Below are positions 1-5,788 of a DNA stretch of 6,815 nucleotides, piece by piece; within the stretch, counting starts at the first letter, position 1; every line of letters begins with the position of its first letter. Position numbers and translations under genes: made by a program. Below the pieces are notes generated by a model that had not been told where the DNA came from, made no database searches, and saw only the letters and a program-made list of their open reading frames with translations. The stretch is from Planctomycetota bacterium (lineage in GTDB: Bacteria > Planctomycetota > UBA1135 > UBA2386): NCBI GenBank assembly GCA_003235605.1, contig QJVU01000232.1:1-6815 (forward strand), given 5' to 3'.

Positions 1-1
1 C

Positions 2-256
2 GCAGCGTTCATCGACGCCGACAAGGCCGGCTACTTGGTCTACGCCAAGGAGTGCCTGCGCCTGTTGCGGCCGGGGGGTCTGCTGATGGCTGACAATGCC
101 TTCGCCTTTGGCGACCTGTTCACCGCCGGCCTCGTGGAGGAGTCCGTCCTTCATATCCGGGCCTTCAACGAAGCGATGACGTTGCTACCAGGCTTGCACG
201 CGATCATCGTCCCGATCGGTGACGGCTGTTGGGTGGCGGTCAAGACGGAGGGGTGA
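2..256 (+). CDS. O-methyltransferase, caffeoyl-CoA type (C-terminal part, 5' end outside window)
   Basis: Only the last 84 residues are present; the frame is open to the left edge, so the start lies upstream. It is the C-terminal half of a class I SAM-dependent O-methyltransferase of the caffeoyl-CoA O-methyltransferase (MT3) family, soluble enzymes that methylate catechol-type hydroxyls using a divalent metal. Visible marks are the FIDADK motif (fragment residues 3-8), the YAKECLRLLRPGG strand-helix segment, the ADN motif (30-32), the IRAFNEAM helix and the typical ending PIGDGCWVAVK. By family knowledge the first Asp of DADK and the Asp-Asn of ADN are the metal ligands, and all are present. 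The SAM-binding glycine motif would lie upstream. The substrate cannot be told. The gene converges on purF with a 28-nt gap in which I see no convincing terminator. Confidence 0.9.
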   Translation, partial: AAFIDADKAGYLVYAKECLRLLRPGGLLMADNAFAFGDLFTAGLVEESVLHIRAFNEAMTLLPGLHAIIVPIGDGCWVAVKTEG

Positions 257-284
257 CGGGAGGAGCGTCTACGCGTGAAACCGT

Positions 285-1766
285 CTACGTGACCTTGGCA
301 GCTGCATTGATCTTTGCAGCGGCCTGCAACCGGTCCAGCTCGATGTCCCGGAGCATGCTGTCGGTGATGTCCCCGGTGGGGTAGGTGCCCTCGAAGCACG
401 CGGTACAGAACTCGAGCTTGCGGCTGGTGTGGTTGACCGACGCAACCATGTCGTCGAGGTCCTGGTAGACCAAGTAGTCGGCACCCAGGTCAGCGGCGAT
501 CTCCTCAATGCTGTGGTCCCGGGCCACGAACTCGCGGCGCGTGGACATGTCGATCCCGTACGGACAGGGATAGATCAGGGGCGGTGAGTAGGAGGCCAGG
601 TAGACCTTTTTCGCTCCCATCTGGCGGGCAATCCTGGCCAGCTGGCGGCTGGTGTGGCCGCGCACGATCGAATCGTCCACGATCAACACGCGCCGGTTCT
701 CGAACTCCAGTCGAATGGGGTTGAGCTTGTGGCGTACGGAGGCTCTCCGGGAAGCATCGTTGGGCATGATGAACGTGCGCCCAACGTATCGGTTCTTCAC
801 GAACCCCTCGCGGTACGGCACCCCGAGTGCTTCCGCCATGGTCTGGGCAGCGGTGCGCGCCGACTCCGGCACCGGGATCACAACATCCACCTCGAGGCCG
901 GTTTTCTTGAACGCCTTTGCCAGCTTCTCGCCCGACTCCATGCGCGCCTTGTAGACTGAAATGCCGTCGATCACCGAGTCCGGACGGGCGAAGTACATGT
1001 ACTCGAAGATGCACGGCCGGTGTGGCTGATCACCGATCTGGAGGAAGTGGGGCTTTCGGTCGTTGCCGATCCACAGCAGCTCGCCGTTGCGAATGTCCCG
1101 CTGGTTCCGCTGGTAGCCTGCCACGTCCAGGACGACCGATTCGCTGGCCACGGCGAAGTGCACGTTGCCGCCCACCTCCTTCTGTCCCATGATGATGGGC
1201 TTGATGCCGAAGGGGTCGCGGAACGCGAACATGCCAGCACCGGCAATGATCCCTACTACCGAGTATGCTCCCTTTACGGTGTTGAACACTTCGCGAGCCG
1301 CCGCAGCCACCACTTCCGTGGTGACGTCGTTGCGGCGGTTCTTGACGAGCACTTCGGCGAACACACAGAGTACCGCCTCCAGGTCGCAATCGCTGGTAAG
1401 GTGGATGTTGCGGTTCTGGAAGTAGCTCCGCTTGAGCTCCTGGAAGTTGGTGACGTTGCCGTTGTGCGCCATGGCGATCCCAACCGGGAAGGTCTGCAGG
1501 AACGGCTGCACGTCGGTGCCGGCGCCGTCGCCCACAGTCGGGTAGCGCACGTGGCCCACCGCCATGTGTCCCTGGAGGCGCCTCAGGTGCTTCTCCTTGA
1601 AGACCTCCCTTACCAGGCCGAGCCCCTTCTTGATCTCGAGCTTCTTGCCAAAGGTGACCATGCCGGCTGCATCCTGGCCACGGTGCTGGATGGCCAGGAG
1701 ACCGGTGAGCACATCCTGGATGACGTCGTCGCCCGCTGGGCCGAAGATGGAGATGAAGCCGCACAT
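285..1766 (-). CDS. purF: Amidophosphoribosyltransferase (glutamine PRPP amidotransferase), iron-sulfur type
   Basis: Complete, 493 residues, the usual length. It makes 5-phosphoribosylamine from PRPP and glutamine, the first committed step of purine synthesis, in the cytosol. The N-terminal Ntn-hydrolase glutaminase domain begins MCGFISIFGP, so Cys2 is the nucleophile after Met removal. It also contains HRGQDAAG (28-35), GHVRYPTVG (71-79), AHNGNV (100-105) and SDCDLE (125-130). The C-terminal phosphoribosyltransferase domain has the PRPP loop VLIVDDSIVRGHT (360-372). Cys252, Cys401, Cys454 and Cys457 sit where the four [4Fe-4S] ligands of the Bacillus-type enzyme lie (PCIFEYMYFARPDS, YPCPYGID, FCTACFEG). 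The ATG at 1766-1764 is chosen because it places Cys2 exactly. The frame stays open far upstream, but that part is antisense to the aminotransferase and shows no homology I recognise. No Shine-Dalgarno is seen. The gene is divergent from the aminotransferase. Confidence 0.98.
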   Translation of the reverse strand: MCGFISIFGPAGDDVIQDVLTGLLAIQHRGQDAAGMVTFGKKLEIKKGLGLVREVFKEKHLRRLQGHMAVGHVRYPTVGDGAGTDVQPFLQTFPVGIAMAHNGNVTNFQELKRSYFQNRNIHLTSDCDLEAVLCVFAEVLVKNRRNDVTTEVVAAAAREVFNTVKGAYSVVGIIAGAGMFAFRDPFGIKPIIMGQKEVGGNVHFAVASESVVLDVAGYQRNQRDIRNGELLWIGNDRKPHFLQIGDQPHRPCIFEYMYFARPDSVIDGISVYKARMESGEKLAKAFKKTGLEVDVVIPVPESARTAAQTMAEALGVPYREGFVKNRYVGRTFIMPNDASRRASVRHKLNPIRLEFENRRVLIVDDSIVRGHTSRQLARIARQMGAKKVYLASYSPPLIYPCPYGIDMSTRREFVARDHSIEEIAADLGADYLVYQDLDDMVASVNHTSRKLEFCTACFEGTYPTGDITDSMLRDIELDRLQAAAKINAAAKVT

Positions 1767-1859
1767 CGCAGTCGGGTTAGCTGTCTCAGGTGTTACCGGA
1801 TCTACCGGAGAAATGGAGCATTTACAATCTCCGGGACGTGAGCTTATCACGTAGTTCCC
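1767..1859. promoter_or_regulatory. Divergent intergenic control region between purF and the aminotransferase gene
   Basis: These 93 nt are the only space for the promoters of both divergent genes. On the plus strand TACAAT (1823-1828) matches a sigma70-type -10 at five of six positions, but no good -35 sits at the right distance. On the minus strand TTGTAA (1827-1822) could be a -35 (four of six), with a 17-nt spacer to the poor -10 TAGATC (1804-1799). If both are used, the elements overlap and the two genes would compete for polymerase. The assignments are weak guesses. A palindrome at 1836-1852 lies in the same gap. Neither gene has a clear Shine-Dalgarno sequence. Confidence 0.35.
1836..1852. 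promoter_or_regulatory. Inverted repeat, candidate operator or start-site hairpin
   Basis: ACGTGA and TCACGT are perfect 6-nt arms around the 5-nt centre GCTTA. Outside them GGG (1833-1835) and CCC (1857-1859) could extend the pairing across a bulge on the right side. The right end reaches the ATG of the aminotransferase gene at 1860. As DNA it has the size and symmetry of a dimeric repressor site upstream of the putative purF promoter. As RNA it would form a hairpin directly before the aminotransferase start codon. It does not resemble the E. coli or Bacillus PurR boxes. The symmetry is seen directly; the function is inferred. Confidence 0.4.
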
Positions 1860-2780
1860 ATGGTGAACCTGTGCAATCTCAATGGCGAGATCCTCCTCGA
1901 GTCCGAGGCACGGATCCCGGTCCTGGACCGGGGTTTTCTGTTTGGCGACTCCGTCTACGAGGTCATGCGTACCATCGGTGGCACCCCTTTCGGCTGGATC
2001 GAGCACCTGGAGCGGCTCCACGGCTCGGCAGCCGGCCTGGCCCTGCCCTTGGGTGTCGACGACCGGACTCTGATGGCCCGCGTCATGGCAACCGTGAAAG
2101 AGGCCAGCCATGAGAGCAGCTACGTCCGGGTCATCGTGACCCGGGGCACCGGGACGGCCCCCAACATCGACCTGGCCTATGCGCCGGGCCCGGCCGTGTG
2201 CGTCATCCTGGTTCGTGAGCTGACGTCCAGCCCCACCAAGGCGGCCAGCTTGGCGATCGTGCCCAGGCTGCGGATGAACCGGCGGGCCCTGGACCCGGCG
2301 ATCAAGAGCGGCAACTACCTCAACAACGTCCTCGGCCTCAGGGAAGCCCACCAGCGGGGGGCGACGGACTGCCTGTTCCTGAACGAGAGAGGCCAGGTCA
2401 CGGAGGCCTCCACTTCGAACGTCTACCTCGTCAAGGACCAGACGCTGCTGACGCCGTCTCTGAGTGCCGGCCTGCTGGCTGGAGTCACCCGCCGCCTGCT
2501 GGGGCAAATGTGCGCCGAGGCGCAGATCCGGTGCCTGGAGCAGGATCTGACCGAGGCCGACGTGCGCGGCGCCGATGAGGTCTTCTTGTCCTCCTCCCTT
2601 CGGGACATCACCCCGGTTACCCTGATCGACGGCGAGCCCGTACGGGATGGTAGCGTGGGCCCCATGTGCACGCGGGTGTCGGAACTCTACGCACAGTTCT
2701 GTGAGCGGCGGCTTCGGGAGGTTTATCGGCCACAGCTGGAGAGGCTGCTGGGCCAGGCCACCCGGACCCACCTGGGCTAG
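1860..2780 (+). CDS. Class IV PLP-dependent aminotransferase (branched-chain / D-amino acid aminotransferase-like)
   Basis: Complete, 306 residues, typical of fold-type IV aminotransferases (BCAT about 305, D-amino acid aminotransferase about 280). Motifs in order: DRGFLFGDSVYEVMR (23-37); YVRVIVTRGTG (88-98); ALDPAIKSGNYLNNV (143-157), in which Lys149 is the expected PLP Schiff-base lysine; LNERGQVTEASTSNVYLV (174-191), with Glu182 as the expected partner of the PLP ring nitrogen; and TPSLSAGLLAGVTR (198-211), the phosphate-binding region. All core residues are present, so the enzyme should be active. The family covers branched-chain aminotransferase (IlvE), D-amino acid aminotransferase and aminodeoxychorismate lyase (PabC); the residues I can read do not settle which, so no symbol is given. 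The ATG at 1860 is preceded by an in-frame stop at 1839-1841; GTG at 1863 is the only close alternative. No Shine-Dalgarno is seen. Its stop overlaps that of the convergent AT-hook gene. Confidence 0.93.
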   Translation: MVNLCNLNGEILLESEARIPVLDRGFLFGDSVYEVMRTIGGTPFGWIEHLERLHGSAAGLALPLGVDDRTLMARVMATVKEASHESSYVRVIVTRGTGTAPNIDLAYAPGPAVCVILVRELTSSPTKAASLAIVPRLRMNRRALDPAIKSGNYLNNVLGLREAHQRGATDCLFLNERGQVTEASTSNVYLVKDQTLLTPSLSAGLLAGVTRRLLGQMCAEAQIRCLEQDLTEADVRGADEVFLSSSLRDITPVTLIDGEPVRDGSVGPMCTRVSELYAQFCERRLREVYRPQLERLLGQATRTHLG

Positions 2781-3250
2781 GCGCCAGCCTCCGCCTGGAG
2801 CACCTGCCCGAGGATGTCACTGATCTTCTGCAGCGCCCTTTCGTAGCGCTCCCGCTCCTCATTGCTCTTCCGCATCGCGGCGATCACCGACTCCAGGGAA
2901 TCCATCGCGGTCGCCACGTTCTGCGTTGGCCCGATTGTGCGCTTGTTCCTGCTCCCCTTGGGACGCCCGGGCCCGCGACCAGCCTTCTTCTTTTTCTTGG
3001 AGCCGTAGGGGGCCACTTTCACCAAGCCCTCCAGGGCTTTGGCCCGCCCGTAGACAATCGGGTAGATGACCAGTCCCTTCTTCTTGCCTGCGGCCTGCAC
3101 TTCCTTGAACTCCGCCGTTGGCTTCTTCTTCACATAGGCTCTTGTGAACTCGATGGCGGAGTGTTTCTTTGCGGCAATGACGTGTTTCTCCTGGCGGATC
3201 TTGGGGAGGAGCAGACCAGTCTCAGCCAATGAGGCTGTATGAGCAAGCAA
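2777..3250 (-). CDS. Small basic AT-hook DNA-binding protein
   Basis: 157 residues, lysine-rich. Residues 91-104 (GRGPGRPKGSRNKR) hold a textbook AT-hook, core GRP at 95-97, preceded by a lysine run (85-89); AT-hooks bind the minor groove of A/T-rich DNA. Residues about 31-80 (AIEFTRAYVKKKPTAEFKEV..., then KKKGLVIYPIVYGRAK) look like a small helical domain of the kind seen before AT-hooks in other bacterial hypothetical proteins, where 'P-x-A-x-EV' and 'G-(I/L)-x-(I/V)' punctuate the helices; I recall this resemblance and could not test it. Residues 110-153 are charged and helical, probably a coiled coil for oligomerisation. The start is TTG at 3250-3248, one base after the TAG of the upstream gene, with a weak AGAGAAG 4 nt before it; another in-frame TTG lies at 3229-3227. 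It is last in the minus-strand operon. Role in chromosome structure or regulation is inferred. Confidence 0.8.
   Translation of the reverse strand: MLAHTASLAETGLLLPKIRQEKHVIAAKKHSAIEFTRAYVKKKPTAEFKEVQAAGKKKGLVIYPIVYGRAKALEGLVKVAPYGSKKKKKAGRGPGRPKGSRNKRTIGPTQNVATAMDSLESVIAAMRKSNEERERYERALQKISDILGQVLQAEAGA
2939..2980 (-). other. AT-hook motif of the DNA-binding protein
   Basis: This encodes residues 91-104, GRGPGRPKGSRNKR, with the invariant Gly-Arg-Pro core and basic flanks on both sides. A run of five lysines lies just upstream. It is the only AT-hook in the protein, so strong or multivalent binding would need oligomerisation, perhaps through the C-terminal helix. Confidence 0.85.
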
Positions 3251-3251
3251 G

Positions 3252-5210
3252 CTACTTCTCTCGTTTGCCCGTCTGCTTTCTTATATCAACCGATTCCCCC
3301 GGGGCAAGGATGATCGAGCGAAGGGGCCTGAGGCCTTGTTGCAGCTCGATGGCTTCAGTCAGGGTCGCTCGGCCTTGTGGGCCCCGAGCGCTGGCAACCT
3401 CCAGCACTTCATCCAAGATCGTGTGCCTGGCAGCAATCTGTTTGCCCAGCGCCAGGGCCTGGGGATGCAGGGCCGAGAGCAGCAGGACATCTGGGCCTGC
3501 CACCGAGCGCACATCGCTGGGATCGAGGCAAACACCGGGATGGAGCAGCGTGCTGCCATCCCGCCACTTGATCTGGTAGCCAACGCTCGGTGCCGACAGG
3601 CCCTCAGCCGTCTTACGACCCAATACAAGGATGGTGATCGTCGGTACCGTTTGCGGTTTCCTGTCACCGTCACCGGTCCCCTTGCTCTTGCTGTTGCCGG
3701 GGAGCGCAAGCTCCCCGAAATGGTAGTGCCGGCCGGGCATGACCAGCGCCATCTTGGCGGCATCGACACCGGGGAGATGATATGGAAGGTGGGCGAAGAT
3801 GAGCTTCTTGCGGCTGGCCATTTCCACCAATAAGCGGTCATTGCGCTTGGTCAACTCCAAGGGTCGTGTCAGAAGCACGAAGTCGATTGCGGGCCCAATA
3901 TATGGGGCCACCTGGTAGCCCGCTGGATCGATGGCAAAGTTGGCCTGCGCGCTGCGCACGTACCAGCCGCCCTGAGGCAAGCGGAACACACGGATGTGAC
4001 CGACCGGCGGCTCGGGTGGCAGACGCCGTCGCAGGTCCTTGATGACATGGTGCCAGAAGAACGGCAACCCGGTTTGGGCAATGCCGGCGGTCTCCCGCAC
4101 CATGCGTCGGTTGATGCGCTGCTGGAATTCCAGAAAGTCAACGCGCGGGAACAGCGACAGGTGATGTTCGAGTTCCCTGAGGAGCTTCAAACGGTCCATG
4201 CCGCCTGCCGTCGCCGCATCCACCGTGGCAGGTGTTACCCAGGCTGGCGGCAGTTCCAGCAGACGCTTCTGGAACTGCACCCAGTAGGCAGGACCGGGCA
4301 CGGGATCACCTGTCACGGGGCTGGCCTTCGGTATCGCTGGCGGCGCGCCGCGGTCGAGCCGATCCACGAGCATGAGTGTGCCGAAGATCCCGGGGTCGAT
4401 GACGGGTCCCATCCCGAAAGTCCAGCCGACGCGGGTCTGGGGCATCGGGTCGGTGGGCTCGTCGTAGTCGTTCAACACGAACTGCGCGCCCATCACCAGG
4501 CCTGACTCGGCCTTCCTGCCCGGAGGCAGGATTGCTTGCCAGGGAATGGAAGCCTCGTAGGTGGTTACGCCGGCCTCGTTGGAGCGGTCGAGGACGAACA
4601 GCGCCCCCTCGACGTATCCCGCGGTGCCGCGGTACCGGTCCCAGCGCACCAAGCGGCGGCCCTGACCTGCGACGTCCGCTAGCCAGAACTCCTGATCTTC
4701 CGTCCTGCCCTCGTCCGGTCCCAGAGAGCGGGTGTTGCGGTCCGGATCCAAGGTGACGATCAGGTTGTCCGCCGGAGGGATCTCGCTCAACCGCGCTCCT
4801 TTCTTCCCCAGGGCGCGGTGCCAGTCATCCAGCACCTTGGCACCGATGTAGAGTCGTTCCGCGTCCCAGGTCAGGAACACCCTGCCGCTGATGTCCTTCT
4901 GCCTCAGCTCCTTGTTGTAGGCTCCCATCCAGGAACCGGACACCCTGCGGGTGTCCACCAGGTCGATCGCGAACGGCAGGACGGTTTCCGGCCATTCGGT
5001 CAAGGCTCCGTCCACCACGATGCGCCTGCCCTTCTCCAGCTTCAGGACGACAGTGCTCGGAATCGGCAGGGGCTGCACCCGCTGCGGTGGGTGCTGGGGC
5101 TCTTGCGGCTGCTGGGGCCGCTGCTGTTTCTGTGGCCGTTGCGGCTCTTGCAACCCGTGCACGAGGTGGGGCGTCAACACGCCGAGGAGCAGGCAGACCC
5201 AGGGGCTCAC
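3252..5210 (-). CDS. Secreted protein: signal peptide, Q/P-rich linker, CBM9-like domain, C-terminal degenerate metallo-beta-lactamase-like region
   Basis: 652 residues from GTG at 5210, chosen because it makes a GTGA overlap with the stop of the CPBP gene and gives a signal peptide (SPWVCLLLGVLTPHLVHG, cleavage near residue 19-21). Residues 21-44 are a Gln/Pro-rich linker. Residues about 64-285 read as a CBM9-type carbohydrate-binding domain: VVDGALTEWPE (65-75), VFLTWDAERLYIGAKVLDDW (111-130), DNLIVTLDPDRNT (148-160), YEASIPW (218-224) and a closing strand GIFGTLMLVDR (274-284). Residues 330-400 are helical and charged. Residues about 402-640 suggest a UlaG-like metallo-beta-lactamase fold (FAIDPAGY, IDFVLLTRPLEL, VGYQIKWRDGSTLLHPG, DVLLLSALHP, LAPGES), but the THxHxDH metal ligands are absent, so hydrolysis by the usual mechanism is unlikely. 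The export and CBM9 calls are fairly firm; the C-terminal assignment is inference. Ligand unknown. Confidence 0.8.
   Translation of the reverse strand: MSPWVCLLLGVLTPHLVHGLQEPQRPQKQQRPQQPQEPQHPPQRVQPLPIPSTVVLKLEKGRRIVVDGALTEWPETVLPFAIDLVDTRRVSGSWMGAYNKELRQKDISGRVFLTWDAERLYIGAKVLDDWHRALGKKGARLSEIPPADNLIVTLDPDRNTRSLGPDEGRTEDQEFWLADVAGQGRRLVRWDRYRGTAGYVEGALFVLDRSNEAGVTTYEASIPWQAILPPGRKAESGLVMGAQFVLNDYDEPTDPMPQTRVGWTFGMGPVIDPGIFGTLMLVDRLDRGAPPAIPKASPVTGDPVPGPAYWVQFQKRLLELPPAWVTPATVDAATAGGMDRLKLLRELEHHLSLFPRVDFLEFQQRINRRMVRETAGIAQTGLPFFWHHVIKDLRRRLPPEPPVGHIRVFRLPQGGWYVRSAQANFAIDPAGYQVAPYIGPAIDFVLLTRPLELTKRNDRLLVEMASRKKLIFAHLPYHLPGVDAAKMALVMPGRHYHFGELALPGNSKSKGTGDGDRKPQTVPTITILVLGRKTAEGLSAPSVGYQIKWRDGSTLLHPGVCLDPSDVRSVAGPDVLLLSALHPQALALGKQIAARHTILDEVLEVASARGPQGRATLTEAIELQQGLRPLRSIILAPGESVDIRKQTGKREK
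5079..5150 (-). repeat. Low-complexity Gln/Pro-rich coding segment
   Basis: This encodes residues 21-44 of the secreted protein, directly after the predicted signal peptide. Ten of 24 residues are Gln and seven are Pro, in irregular QxP and PQ units. On the plus strand it appears as alternating GCTG/GCGG/TTGC triplet-like DNA, consistent with growth by slippage. It should form an extended, flexible spacer between the export signal and the folded CBM9-like domain. Confidence 0.7.
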
Positions 5211-5788
5211 CGCCGCACCATCCTTCGGAGCGAGATGTTGTTGATCAGCGCGTGCGCCATCGTCACCGACAGCAGTCCCAGTCCGTTCTCGATCATGACG
5301 CTGAAAAGCAGGCCGAGGCCGAAGGCTACCACGCCCCACAGCAACAGCCCTGGGCCGGAGTGCAACAGGCCGAATACGACGGCCGACCACCAGAGTCCCC
5401 AGGCATCCTGCATGGCGCCGCGGAAGAACAGCTCCTCGCCGATAGCGGCGGCCAGGGCTATGCCCACGATCTGGACCTCGGTGAGCGGACCGACGAGCTC
5501 GGCCAGCCGGTTTTCTAGTCGCCTGAACACTGGCAGGTAACGCCGTGCCACCAGGAAGAGGCCGCTGCACAGAAGGCCCACGGCGGTGCCAGCGAACAGG
5601 GAGATCCACGGCCCGTGGTCCCCGACAGCGGTCTTCGGCACCTGCTCGAGCCGGTCCCGGAGGTGAAGCCACAGCAGGGCCGCACCCGCCAGAAGACTGT
5701 ATACGACTAGCGCGGCCGGCAGCACCAGGCGCGGTTCTACGCCGGACCGGGAAACACGCTTCGGCTCTTGTTCTTGTGGTTCGTTCAA
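5207..5788 (-). CDS. CPBP-family intramembrane metalloprotease (Rce1-like, Abi/CAAX type)
   Basis: 193 residues from TTG at 5788, which overlaps the signal peptidase stop as TTGA; the open frame continues further upstream but is antiphase inside the signal peptidase gene. It is a polytopic inner-membrane protein of the CPBP family (PF02517), which includes Rce1 CAAX proteases and bacterial homologues involved in bacteriocin processing or immunity and in cleavage of membrane substrates. All three active-site motifs are present: EELFFRG (118-124, Glu118-Glu119 and Arg123), FGLLH (139-143, His143) and HALINN (179-184, His179 and Asn183). Hydrophobic segments lie at about 21-43, 60-82, 103-117, 131-142, 146-165 and 168-182. 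A short charged tail follows (LRRMVRR). Its stop overlaps the GTG start of the next gene, so translation is probably coupled. The substrate is unknown; the neighbouring secreted protein is a candidate only by position. Confidence 0.92.
   Translation of the reverse strand: MNEPQEQEPKRVSRSGVEPRLVLPAALVVYSLLAGAALLWLHLRDRLEQVPKTAVGDHGPWISLFAGTAVGLLCSGLFLVARRYLPVFRRLENRLAELVGPLTEVQIVGIALAAAIGEELFFRGAMQDAWGLWWSAVVFGLLHSGPGLLLWGVVAFGLGLLFSVMIENGLGLLSVTMAHALINNISLRRMVRR

Noticed and set aside
257..284. Possible terminator between the methyltransferase and purF, and the direct repeat CGTCTACG (266-273 and 282-289).
   Set aside because: The best stem is only 5 bp (GACGG/CCGTC) with a 21-nt loop and no U-tract. 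The 8-nt direct repeat is short enough to be chance.
1020..1841. 273-codon plus-strand open frame over purF.
   Set aside because: It lies wholly antisense to purF, has no motif, and its composition mirrors the complementary codons.
1767..2771. In-frame upward extension of purF giving an 828-residue open frame.
   Set aside because: The extra residues are antisense to the aminotransferase, are not recognisable as a protein, and PurF needs Cys at position 2. It is a GC-rich shadow frame.
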